This document shows, in pieces, positions 1 through 7,015 of a DNA stretch of 11,186 nucleotides. The stretch is from positions 1-11,186 of the forward strand of contig DEHY01000078.1 of NCBI GenBank assembly GCA_002352185.1, in the 5' to 3' direction. The notes under the pieces are model-generated. The model was not told where the DNA came from and did not search any database. It saw only the letters and a list, made by a program, of their open reading frames with translations. This DNA is from Competibacteraceae bacterium UBA2788 (GTDB lineage: Bacteria; Pseudomonadota; Gammaproteobacteria; Competibacterales; Competibacteraceae). Within the stretch, counting starts at the first letter, position 1. Every line of letters starts with the position of its first letter. Both the position numbers and the translations under genes were made by a program.

Positions 1-1151
1 ACCCCGATGATGTCGGCAATCCTGCGACTGCTGGCGTTGATCGCGCCCATCGCCGCAATCGCTTGATCCACGACGTGACCGCCCTGTTCGGCCTGCCGCC
101 GGGCGGCGCTGGCGAGCTGATTGGCCTGGCTGGCGTTATCGGCGCTCTGTTTCACGGTGCTGGTCAGCTGTTCCATGCTGGAGGCGGTTTCTTCCAGCGC
201 GGAAGCCTGCTGTTCGGTGCGCTGCGCCAGATCGGCGCTGCCCTGGGCAATTTCGGTGGCAGTGGCTCCGACGGTCTCTGCGGCGGTTTGCGCTTGCCCG
301 ACGATGCGCCGCAAATTGATGCTGATGGTGTTCATGGACATCAGCATCTCGCCGATTTCGTCGCGTCGCTGCACCGCGATCTCAGCGGTCAGATCGCCGT
401 TGGCCAGCCGTTCGGAAGCCGCCCGGCCCTGCTGAAGCGTAGCCAGAATGCCGCGCATCATCCATAGACCCAGCATGATCAGCATTGCTAGGCTTACACC
501 TGAGACCGCCAGCAGGAAATGGAGGGTCTGCTGCGTGGCGCTGGTCATCAGCCCGTTCGACTTTTGAATGACATCGTCAATATCGTCAATGTAAAGGCCG
601 GTAGCCAGAATCCATTGCCATTTGTCGAGCGCCACCCCGTAAGTCAGTTTCTCCACTGCCTTGCCCTTCGACGGTTTGTCCCAGTGATAGGCGACATAGC
701 CATTGCCAGAGCGGACATTGTCGAGCAGGGTCTGCAAGAACAGCGAGCCGCTGGCATCCTTGAATGCTAGGGCGTTTTTACCTTCCAGCGCTTGCTTGGC
801 GCCATGCGCCTCCATGGATCCATCGGTGCGATAAGCGAAGAAATAGCCATCTTTTCCATAGGACAGGCTCCGCAATACAGCCTTGGCCTGCTCCTGCGCC
901 TGTTGATCATTCGGTGCGGCGCGCTCATAAATCGGTCGAATGGCCGCCAGCGCCAAATCGGCGTACTGCTTCAATTCGGTTTTTTTCTCCGCCAGCATGA
1001 TGTTGCGGAGAGCCTGCGCCTGTTTCTGGGTAATGTCGTCAAGTTCGCGCACGAACAACGCACCCAGGCTGGCCGTGATTAGTACCGCCGGCAGTATCAC
1101 CAACAGCAGCATTCTGATTTTTAGTGATAAAATAACAGTATTCTTTTGCAT
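1..1151 (-). CDS. Methyl-accepting chemotaxis protein, single-Cache sensor (3'-truncated by window edge)
   Basis: Transmembrane chemoreceptor that senses a periplasmic ligand and controls the CheA kinase. The frame is open from the ATG at 1149-1151 to the window edge, giving 383 residues, so the C-terminal signalling tip is outside. In order: membrane segment 1 (about residues 14-35, MLLLVILPAVLITASLG); a periplasmic sCache_2-like domain (about 36-205) with YGKDGYFFAY at 98-107 and GVALDKWQWILATGLYIDD at 172-190; membrane segment 2 (about 211-232); a HAMP linker (about 233-285, containing RRDEIGEM); and the start of the methylation helix with RTEQQASALEETASSMEQL at 311-329, typical of this family. 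A purine-rich AGGACA lies just upstream of the start. It follows the phosphoribosyltransferase gene on the same strand, but a 240-base AT-rich gap suggests its own promoter. The ligand cannot be told from the sequence. Confidence 0.93.
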   Translation of the reverse strand, partial: MQKNTVILSLKIRMLLLVILPAVLITASLGALFVRELDDITQKQAQALRNIMLAEKKTELKQYADLALAAIRPIYERAAPNDQQAQEQAKAVLRSLSYGKDGYFFAYRTDGSMEAHGAKQALEGKNALAFKDASGSLFLQTLLDNVRSGNGYVAYHWDKPSKGKAVEKLTYGVALDKWQWILATGLYIDDIDDVIQKSNGLMTSATQQTLHFLLAVSGVSLAMLIMLGLWMMRGILATLQQGRAASERLANGDLTAEIAVQRRDEIGEMLMSMNTISINLRRIVGQAQTAAETVGATATEIAQGSADLAQRTEQQASALEETASSMEQLTSTVKQSADNASQANQLASAARRQAEQGGHVVDQAIAAMGAINASSRRIADIIG

Positions 1152-1391
1152 TTGAGTGTCCTGTCCTCTATTCGCTTTTACGCTGCGTGTACGTTGGCTC
1201 AACGGTTAATTCCTGAGTTAAATAGTAGGAGATTAAAGCTGGAAAAACCAGACTGTTTCACGCTTTGTTCCCGATTTTGCGGAAGGCAATCGGGTAGTAC
1301 GCTCAAGGTGGATATCACCTCATATAAACGCAAAATAATCAATGAGTTGAAATTTTTTATATCCATATTTAAGGACACTGCCGGACGATGT
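1152..1391 (-). promoter_or_regulatory. AT-rich leader upstream of the chemoreceptor gene
   Basis: This 240-base gap holds no convincing gene. It is clearly richer in A and T than its surroundings, particularly 1320-1375 and 1200-1255. It contains two small inverted repeats: CCCGATT (1270-1276) with AATCGGG (1288-1294), and CTGG (1239-1242) with CCAG (1248-1251) around five A's. Neither is followed by a T-run in the transcribed direction, so they do not look like terminators. I found no clear sigma-70 -35/-10 pair, no sigma-28 flagellar consensus and no sigma-54 -24/-12 pair. The promoter of the chemoreceptor is inferred to lie here from position and composition only. Confidence 0.35.
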
Positions 1392-1946
1392 TCAGTCGCG
1401 GGCCGCGTAAATGGCCGGCAGGTTGCGCCAGTATTCCTTGTAGTCCATGCCGCAGCCGAACACGTAGCGATCCGGCACATCCAGGCCGATGAAATCCACG
1501 GTCAGGCCCGGAACCTTGCGGTCGTGGCGCTTATTCACCAGCGCCGCGCTGTAGACTGCTGCTGCGCCTTGCTGACGCACTTCGGCCAGAATCGCCTGGA
1601 GAGTGTCGCCCTCGTCAAAAATGTCATCCACCACCAGCACCGTCTGGTTCGTTACTGCCGGGCGCGGCGGAGCGATCCAGTTTATGTCGCCGCCGTGCGT
1701 GGTGCCGCGATAGCGGGTGGCATGCAGATAACCGACCCGCAGCGGGAAGTTCAGCCGGGACAGAAGTTGCGCGGCGGGGATGAAGGCGCCGTTCATCACG
1801 ATCAGCACCAGCGGATCGCGGTTTGCCAATTGGGCGGCGATAGCGGCAGCCATTCGATCCAGAGCGGCTTCAATCTGCTGCGGGGTGCAGAGCAACTCGG
1901 CTGTGCGCAACACGGCGAGCGCCTGTTCGGCGGTGATGCTGGGCAT
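1392..1946 (-). CDS. hpt: Hypoxanthine-guanine phosphoribosyltransferase
   Basis: Purine-salvage enzyme, 184 residues, predicted cytoplasmic: it joins hypoxanthine or guanine to PRPP to give IMP or GMP. The PRPP-binding signature is VLVVDDIFDEGDTL at 103-116, with the paired acidic residues D107-D108. MNGAF at 51-55 fits the first substrate loop. The base-binding part is NKRHDRK (138-144) followed by DVPDRYVFGCGMDY (156-169), close to the DxPDxFVxGYGxD pattern of bacterial Hpt proteins. The ATG at 1944-1946 has GGAG about ten bases upstream, and the length is normal. It lies 74 bases downstream of nagZ on the same strand with no terminator between, so the two are probably cotranscribed; a nagZ-hpt neighbourhood is familiar from gammaproteobacteria. 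Adenine or xanthine preference cannot be excluded from sequence alone. Confidence 0.9.
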   Translation of the reverse strand: MPSITAEQALAVLRTAELLCTPQQIEAALDRMAAAIAAQLANRDPLVLIVMNGAFIPAAQLLSRLNFPLRVGYLHATRYRGTTHGGDINWIAPPRPAVTNQTVLVVDDIFDEGDTLQAILAEVRQQGAAAVYSAALVNKRHDRKVPGLTVDFIGLDVPDRYVFGCGMDYKEYWRNLPAIYAARD

Positions 1947-2020
1947 GGGGCAAGCTCCGATAAAGCCGTTTGCAAAATTCGTTGACAGGATCGCGAGAGC
2001 GTTTCGGTGACGGTAACGGT

Positions 2021-3067
2021 TCAGATATCCATATCCAGCAGCGGAAAAGCGTCGTAATCCTGCACCAGTCGCGCTGCCCGTTGCCAGACCGGCTGATGAT
2101 GCAGCCGGTGTACGTTAAGGTGGCCGCGCCCGTGCAGGCGGATCAGCCGCACCTGGCTGACCGGGTCCGGGGTCCGGCGCAAGTGATCGAGGATGGCGAC
2201 AGCAGCGCGGCGATCGTTACAGGCCAGCACCATGTCGCAGCCCGCCGCCAGCGCCGCCAGCGCCCGTTCCGGCGGCGCGCCCGCCGCATGTGCGCCGGCC
2301 ATATCCAGATCGTCGCTGAAGATCGCCCCCTGAAATTCCAGCCGTCGGCGCAGAATGTCCTTGAGCCAGCGCGCCGAAAACCCGGCGGGCTGGTCGTCCA
2401 CCTGTGGGTACAGCACATGCGCCGGCATCAACGCCGCCAACCCATAATGGATCATCCGCTCGAACGCCAGTAAATCCCTGGCTTCCAGATCGGCGAGTGG
2501 ACGCGAATCCACGGGCAGTTCCAGATGCGAATCCGCAGCGATGCCGCCATGCCCCGGAAAGTGCTTGCCCACAGCCTCCATCCCCGCCTTCTGCATCCCG
2601 CTCATGTAGGCGTGAGCCAAATCCGCCACTCCATCGGGATCCGAATGAAAGGCCCGGTCGCCAATGATGCCGCTGACGCCGTGATCCAGATCCAGCACCG
2701 GGGCAAAGCTGAAATCCACGCCGACCGCCCGCAATTCTGCGGCCATCAGCCAGCCGGTGACTCGCGCCAGTTGCTTGGCGCGCATCCGATCCTGATCGTA
2801 GATTGCGCCCAGTCTCCGCACCGCCGGCAACCGGGTGAAACCCTCGCGGAACCGCTGCACCCGGCCGCCTTCGTGATCGACCGCCACCAGCAATCGCGGC
2901 TGGCGCAGAGCGTGGATAGCTGCGGTTAGCGCCGCTGCCTGTTCCGGCGACTGGTAGTTGCGAGTGAACAGGATGACCCCCCCCACCTGCGGATGGCGCA
3001 GGATCTCTTGCTCCTCCACCGTCAGTTCCAATCCATCCAGCCCCAGCATCACCGGTCCCAATGCCAT
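2021..3067 (-). CDS. nagZ: Beta-N-acetylhexosaminidase NagZ (glycoside hydrolase family 3)
   Basis: Cytoplasmic cell-wall recycling enzyme. It removes N-acetylglucosamine from the GlcNAc-anhydro-MurNAc peptides recovered from peptidoglycan turnover; in many Gram-negatives its products influence AmpC beta-lactamase induction. The 348-residue length is usual for the family. Visible signatures: VAVDHEGGRVQRFR at 62-75; KHFPGHGGIAADSH at 168-181, which includes the loop with the family's unusual His general acid/base; and IFSDDLDM at 249-256, which carries the catalytic Asp nucleophile. I chose the ATG at 3065-3067: the protein then starts MALGPVMLGLDG as in known NagZ proteins, and GAGGT sits seven bases upstream. 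An in-frame ATG at 3145 would add 26 unrelated residues and run into the divergent kinase gene. No signal peptide is seen, as expected for NagZ. Confidence 0.95.
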   Translation of the reverse strand: MALGPVMLGLDGLELTVEEQEILRHPQVGGVILFTRNYQSPEQAAALTAAIHALRQPRLLVAVDHEGGRVQRFREGFTRLPAVRRLGAIYDQDRMRAKQLARVTGWLMAAELRAVGVDFSFAPVLDLDHGVSGIIGDRAFHSDPDGVADLAHAYMSGMQKAGMEAVGKHFPGHGGIAADSHLELPVDSRPLADLEARDLLAFERMIHYGLAALMPAHVLYPQVDDQPAGFSARWLKDILRRRLEFQGAIFSDDLDMAGAHAAGAPPERALAALAAGCDMVLACNDRRAAVAILDHLRRTPDPVSQVRLIRLHGRGHLNVHRLHHQPVWQRAARLVQDYDAFPLLDMDI

Positions 3068-3143
3068 TGTTTGCACCTCGTATCGGCCTATTTGCCGCAA
3101 AATGGCCTTATGATAACGGTTAACGCCCCATTCGCCAGATGTC
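3068..3143. promoter_or_regulatory. Divergent promoter region between nagZ and the sensor-kinase operon
   Basis: The 76 bases between two divergent starts must hold the promoters of the nagZ operon (minus) and probably the signalling operon (plus). On the plus strand TATGAT at 3109-3114 is a fair -10 element about 30 bases before the kinase ATG, but no good -35 sits 16-18 bases upstream. On the minus strand a GAGGT ribosome-binding site precedes nagZ. The short inverted pair ATTTG/CAAAAT around 3089-3102 could be an operator half, but it is too small to be sure. Confidence 0.35.
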
Positions 3144-5447
3144 ATGCCCGCACCCTCCCTACCCCCTATCGCCTCATCCTCAGCACCCCCTGCTCCACCC
3201 GGACGGTACGGCTGGTCGCGACGGTTTTATCTGGGGCTGGCGCTTGCCGCCGTCATCGGCGCCGTCATCGTTACCGCCCTTGATCCCTTCCCCTATCACG
3301 ATAGCCTGCTCGATCACTGGTTCGGTCCAGTAGGACAGGAAACGGGCGGATTCATCGTGATGCTGCGCCATGCGGTCTGGTTGCTGATTCCGCTGGGCGT
3401 GGTCGCCGTCGCGGCACTGTTGTGGTCCTGGGTGCTGGGGCAACAGGTCGCGCAGCGAACCCGGCAATTGCAGCAGGAATTGCACGAGCGCCGCCAGGCG
3501 GAAGCAGCGCTGCGCGAGAGCGAGACGCGCTTTCGCGACGTAACCGAGGCCGCCAGCGACTGGATCTGGGAGATGGACGAACAATTGCGCTTTACCCATC
3601 TGTCGGAACGGTTCTACGCCTTGACCGGCATCGCTCCGCAGTATGTGATCGGTCACGCCCGCTGGGACCTGGCCGCTGAGGATGTCGCCGCTAATACTCA
3701 GAAATGGCGGCAGCATCGGGAAATGCTGGAAAAGCATCTGCCGTTTCGTGACTTCGTCTACCAGACCCAAGTGGGCAGCAATTACGGCCAGAGCCGCTTT
3801 CTCAAGATCAACGGCAAACCCATTTATGACGATGGAGGTCAGTTTCTGGGCTATCGCGGCACCGGCACCGACATTACGGAACAGCTCAAGGCGGAAGCGG
3901 CGCTGCGCGAGAGCGAACTGCGGTTGCGGCGCATTATTGATCTGGTGCCGCACATGATCTTCGCCAAGGATCGCTACGGCCATTTCCTGCTGGCCAATCG
4001 CGCCACGGCTGACGCCTATGGCCTGACGGTCGAGGAACTGGTCAATCGTTCCCACCGCATCGTTCACGGCATGGACGAGGAGGTGGCGCGCATGTTGGCC
4101 GACGATCTGGAGGTGATCGAAAGCGGAACCTCCAAATTCATTTCTGAGGAAACCTTCACCGACCGCGCCGGCCACACGCGCACCTTGCAGACGATCAAGA
4201 TTCCGTTTCTCGAACCGGGATCGAATGAAACCGCCGCCTTGGGCGTGGCGATTGACATTACCGAGCAGAAGCACGCCAAGGAAGAAGTGGCGCGAATGCG
4301 GCTCTATCTCAAGAACATCATTGATTCGATGCCGTCAGTGCTGATCGGGGTAGACTCATGGGGTTACATCACGGTGCTGAACCAGCCCGCCGAACAGGTC
4401 GGCGGGGTGTCGTGGGAAGCGGCGCAAGGTCGTTTCTTCGGTGATGTGTTCCCGCAACTGGAAGGCCAGTTTGAACAGGTGCGGCAGGCAATCCGCCTGG
4501 GCCGGACCATCAAGACGCCCCGGATGACGCTGGATGTTCAGGGCGAACTGCATTACGCCGATGTCATGGTTTACCCGTTGATGGCGGATAGCGGGCACGG
4601 CGCTGTGATCCGGATGGATGACGTGACCGCCCGGGTCCGGATCGAATCCATGATGGTGCAAACCGAAAAGATGCTCTCGGTCGGCGGGCTGGCGGCAGGC
4701 ATGGCGCACGAGATCAACAATCCGCTGGGGGTTATCCTGCAAGGCTGCCAGAATGTCCTGCGGCGCATTGACCCGGCCATGCCCCAGAATCGGGCCATGG
4801 CCGAGGCCATCGGCATTGATCTGGATCGGCTCCGCCGCTATCTGGAGCAGCGCCAGATTTTGCAGTTCCTGGAAGGCATCCGCGAAGCCGGCATCCGTGC
4901 AGCCAAGATCGTCGCCGATATGTTGTCGTTCAGCCGGCGCAGCGAAACGCACTTTGGCCTGGTGGATCTGGAAGAGATGCTGGAAACCGTGCTGCGGCTG
5001 GCCGCCAGCGACTACGATTTGAAAAAGAAGTACGATTTTAAGCGGATCGCCATCCAGCGCGACTACGATCCCGAACTGCGCATGGTGTACTGCGACAAAA
5101 CCGAGATCGAGCAGGTCATCCTGAATCTGCTCAAGAACGCGGCCCAGGCGATGGCCGAGGAAGAGGCATCGGCACCGACCATTGTCCTGCGCACCCGCCA
5201 CGAAGCCGAATACGCCTTGATCGAGGTGCTTGACAATGGCCCCGGCATGGATGAAAAAACCCTCAAGCGCATCTTCGAGCCGTTTTTCACCACCAAGGCA
5301 GTGGGCGTTGGGACTGGACTGGGACTGTCGGTGTCTTACTTCATTGTTACCGAGCAGCATAACGGTCGGCTGTCGGTGACCTCCAAGCCGGGGCAAGGGG
5401 CCTGTTTCAGCATCCGCCTGCCCCTGATCCGGGAGGCTCTGCCATGA
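3144..5447 (+). CDS. Membrane-bound multi-PAS sensor histidine kinase
   Basis: First gene of the signalling operon, 767 residues: a sensor that autophosphorylates on His and passes phosphate to a receiver. A proline-rich N-terminus is followed by two membrane segments (about 28-46 and 77-98) flanking a short external loop, then three PAS domains (about 125-246, 257-375 and 387-499). The first two PAS domains end in GTDITEQLK and AIDITEQKH, and both are preceded by the linker AEAALRESE. The kinase core has the H-box AAGMAHEINNPLG with phosphoacceptor H522, the N-box ILNLLKNAAQAM (659-670), the G1 box DNGPGM (697-702), FEPFFTTK (711-718) and the G2 box GTGLGLSV (723-730), so it looks active. 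About 35 extra residues (541-575) separate the H-box helix from the second dimerisation helix. There is no receiver domain of its own. The ribosome-binding site before the ATG at 3144 is weak; no better in-frame start precedes the first membrane segment. The signal is unknown: no haem- or FAD-binding motif was recognised in the PAS domains. Confidence 0.93.
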   Translation: MPAPSLPPIASSSAPPAPPGRYGWSRRFYLGLALAAVIGAVIVTALDPFPYHDSLLDHWFGPVGQETGGFIVMLRHAVWLLIPLGVVAVAALLWSWVLGQQVAQRTRQLQQELHERRQAEAALRESETRFRDVTEAASDWIWEMDEQLRFTHLSERFYALTGIAPQYVIGHARWDLAAEDVAANTQKWRQHREMLEKHLPFRDFVYQTQVGSNYGQSRFLKINGKPIYDDGGQFLGYRGTGTDITEQLKAEAALRESELRLRRIIDLVPHMIFAKDRYGHFLLANRATADAYGLTVEELVNRSHRIVHGMDEEVARMLADDLEVIESGTSKFISEETFTDRAGHTRTLQTIKIPFLEPGSNETAALGVAIDITEQKHAKEEVARMRLYLKNIIDSMPSVLIGVDSWGYITVLNQPAEQVGGVSWEAAQGRFFGDVFPQLEGQFEQVRQAIRLGRTIKTPRMTLDVQGELHYADVMVYPLMADSGHGAVIRMDDVTARVRIESMMVQTEKMLSVGGLAAGMAHEINNPLGVILQGCQNVLRRIDPAMPQNRAMAEAIGIDLDRLRRYLEQRQILQFLEGIREAGIRAAKIVADMLSFSRRSETHFGLVDLEEMLETVLRLAASDYDLKKKYDFKRIAIQRDYDPELRMVYCDKTEIEQVILNLLKNAAQAMAEEEASAPTIVLRTRHEAEYALIEVLDNGPGMDEKTLKRIFEPFFTTKAVGVGTGLGLSVSYFIVTEQHNGRLSVTSKPGQGACFSIRLPLIREALP
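3497..3523 (+). repeat. Direct repeat, copy 1: linker before PAS domain 1
   Basis: These 27 bases match 3890-3916 with a single A/G difference. They encode most of AEAALRESE, the helical linker before the first PAS domain of the kinase. The DNA-level identity is high for a protein-level motif and suggests either recent PAS-unit duplication or gene conversion. Confidence 0.8.
3890..3916 (+). repeat. Direct repeat, copy 2: linker before PAS domain 2
   Basis: Second copy of the 27-base linker repeat (26 of 27 identical to 3497-3523), in the same reading frame, immediately before the second PAS domain. The PAS domains that follow the two copies differ considerably in protein sequence. Confidence 0.8.
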
Positions 5448-5836
5448 ACGAATGGATCTTGATCGTTGATGATGAAGCCATGATTCGGGAAAACCTGAAA
5501 GCGTATCTGGAGGACGAAGGCTTGAAAGTCGTCGCATTCGAGTCCGTGACTCCTGCGCTGGGCTGGTTGCGTGCGGGCGGCGTCTGCCGGGTGTGCATTA
5601 TGGATATGCGGTTGCCGGATATGGATGGCAATAGCGCTATTCGCGCCCTGCGCCAATGCGATCCCGAAATGGAATTCCTGATCCACACCGGCTCTTCCAG
5701 CTACAGCTTGCCCGAAGATCTGCGATCCATGGGTCTTGATGATGGCCGGGTCTACCAGAAACCGCTGTGCGATATGGCGCCGCTGGCGGCGGCGGCGGTC
5801 AGGGCGCTGGCGATACAGCGGGGAGACGGCGTATGA
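5444..5836 (+). CDS. Stand-alone receiver (CheY-like) response regulator
   Basis: Single receiver domain of 130 residues with no DNA-binding or enzymatic output domain. The full phosphorylation set is present: acidic pair D9-D10 (IVDDE), phosphoacceptor D54 in CIMDMRLPDMDG, T82 in IHTGS, and K106 in YQKP. Its ATG overlaps the kinase stop codon (ATGA at 5444-5447), and GGGAGG lies seven bases upstream, so translation should be coupled to the kinase. It ends with a second ATGA overlap into the phosphatase gene. The position suggests that it takes phosphate from the PAS kinase. Without an output domain it may act by protein contact, as a phosphate sink, or as the intermediate Asp in a relay towards an HPt protein. 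The N-terminal half resembles the receiver encoded by the next gene (RENLxAYLEDxG). Confidence 0.93.
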   Translation: MNEWILIVDDEAMIRENLKAYLEDEGLKVVAFESVTPALGWLRAGGVCRVCIMDMRLPDMDGNSAIRALRQCDPEMEFLIHTGSSSYSLPEDLRSMGLDDGRVYQKPLCDMAPLAAAAVRALAIQRGDGV

Positions 5837-7014
5837 GCGCGAATCCGGTCAGGATCTTGATCATCGACGACGAGAAACGGACCCGCGAAAACCTTGCCGC
5901 CTATCTCGAAGACAGCGGCTTTCAGGTATTTCAGGCCAGCGATGGTCAAGCCGGCATCGAACTCTGCCGCCGCGAGCCGCCTGATCTGGTGCTGTGCGAC
6001 CTGCGCATGCCGGTTATGGATGGGTTGCAGGTGCTGGCTACGGTGACCCGCGAATTTCCCGAACTGCCGATTCTGGTGGTGTCCGGCGTAGGCGGGATGA
6101 GCGACGCGATTCAGGCGATCAAACTGGGGGCCTGGGATTATGTAACCAAGCCTATTGAGGACATGGCGGTTTTGGAGCATGCCATTGATCATGCCCTGGA
6201 GCGCGCCCGGCTGCGGCGGGAAAACCGTGAATACCGCGAACATCTGGAAACGGCCAATGAACAGTTGCGGCAAACGGTGCGGCAGTTGCGGGAAGATGAA
6301 GCAGCGGCGCGGCGCATCCAGTTTCAACTGCTGCCGGAAAACGACAAGGTGTATCGCGGCTACCAGTTCAGCCGCCATCTGCTCACCTCGCAATATCTCA
6401 GCGGCGATTTCGTGGACTATTTCGCCATCGACGGCGATCATCTTGGATTCTACATAGCCGACGTGTCGGGACATGGGGTGTCGTCGGCCTTCGTCACCGT
6501 GATGCTCAAAAGCTATATGGGCCGCTATCGCGAGCTGTATCGGCAAAACCGCGACCGGGGCATCCTGAACCCGGCGGAAACCCTGAGTCGTTTGAACCGG
6601 GAAATTTTCGGCTGCCACATGGATAAATATCTGACCATGTTTTACGGCATCATCAACTGGTCGAATCATCAGTTGCGCTACAGCAGCGGCGGCCAGTTTC
6701 CCTTCCCGATCCTGTTCGATGGCGAGCGCGCCGGTTATGTGGGTAAAAAAAGCCTGCCCATTGGCCTGTTTGACTTTGCCAATTACCAAACCGAATTGCT
6801 GTTGCTGCCGGCGCGATTTGCCCTGGTGCTGATTTCGGATGGCATTCTCGAAACCCTGCCGCAGGCCAGTCTGCGCGACAAACAAGCGTTTCTGCTGGAA
6901 ACCGTCAGCGCCACCGAACTCACTATCGAGAACCTGGTCCAGGAATTGGGTCTCGATCAAAGCAGCTTTTTGCCGGATGATGTGACCCTGCTACTGATCA
7001 AGAGAGCGGAGTGA
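5833..7014 (+). CDS. Receiver-PP2C fusion: response regulator with SpoIIE-type serine phosphatase output
   Basis: A 393-residue cytoplasmic response regulator whose output is a metal-dependent serine/threonine phosphatase, expected to dephosphorylate the STAS protein encoded next. Receiver (about 5-120): D12-D13, phosphoacceptor D56 in LCDLRMPVMDG, S84 and K106 (VTKP). A charged, probably coiled-coil linker runs from about 120 to 165. The PP2C/SpoIIE domain (about 170-390) keeps its acidic metal-binding motifs: GDFVDYF (191-197), ADVSGHG (209-215), SDGILE (335-340) and PDDVT (381-385). I chose the ATG at 5833, which overlaps the previous stop (ATGA) and has GGGGAG seven bases upstream; an in-frame ATG at 5767 would lie inside the preceding gene. 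The closest known architecture is HsbR of Pseudomonas aeruginosa, but the protein stops after PP2C and has no C-terminal HATPase (SpoIIAB-like kinase) domain. Confidence 0.93.
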   Translation: MSANPVRILIIDDEKRTRENLAAYLEDSGFQVFQASDGQAGIELCRREPPDLVLCDLRMPVMDGLQVLATVTREFPELPILVVSGVGGMSDAIQAIKLGAWDYVTKPIEDMAVLEHAIDHALERARLRRENREYREHLETANEQLRQTVRQLREDEAAARRIQFQLLPENDKVYRGYQFSRHLLTSQYLSGDFVDYFAIDGDHLGFYIADVSGHGVSSAFVTVMLKSYMGRYRELYRQNRDRGILNPAETLSRLNREIFGCHMDKYLTMFYGIINWSNHQLRYSSGGQFPFPILFDGERAGYVGKKSLPIGLFDFANYQTELLLLPARFALVLISDGILETLPQASLRDKQAFLLETVSATELTIENLVQELGLDQSSFLPDDVTLLLIKRAE

Positions 7015-7015
7015 A

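Noticed and set aside
1270..1294. Intrinsic terminator after the phosphoribosyltransferase gene
   Set aside because: The 7-bp stem is about 100 bases past the stop codon and is not followed by a T-run on the minus strand.
1146..1985. Plus-strand frame of 279 codons opposite the phosphoribosyltransferase gene
   Set aside because: The minus strand encodes a complete PRPP-binding enzyme across most of it. The plus product has no recognisable motif and runs through the AT-rich gap.
3068..3145. A longer nagZ starting at 3145
   Set aside because: It would add 26 residues unlike any NagZ, cross the divergent kinase start, and ignore the GAGGT site before the ATG at 3065-3067.
3180..4274. Long open frame of 364 codons on the minus strand opposite the kinase
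   Set aside because: Its product looks like an antisense translation (Q-, H- and G-rich, no domain), while the plus strand encodes recognisable PAS domains. The same applies to minus frames at 4356-5537 and 5752-6960.
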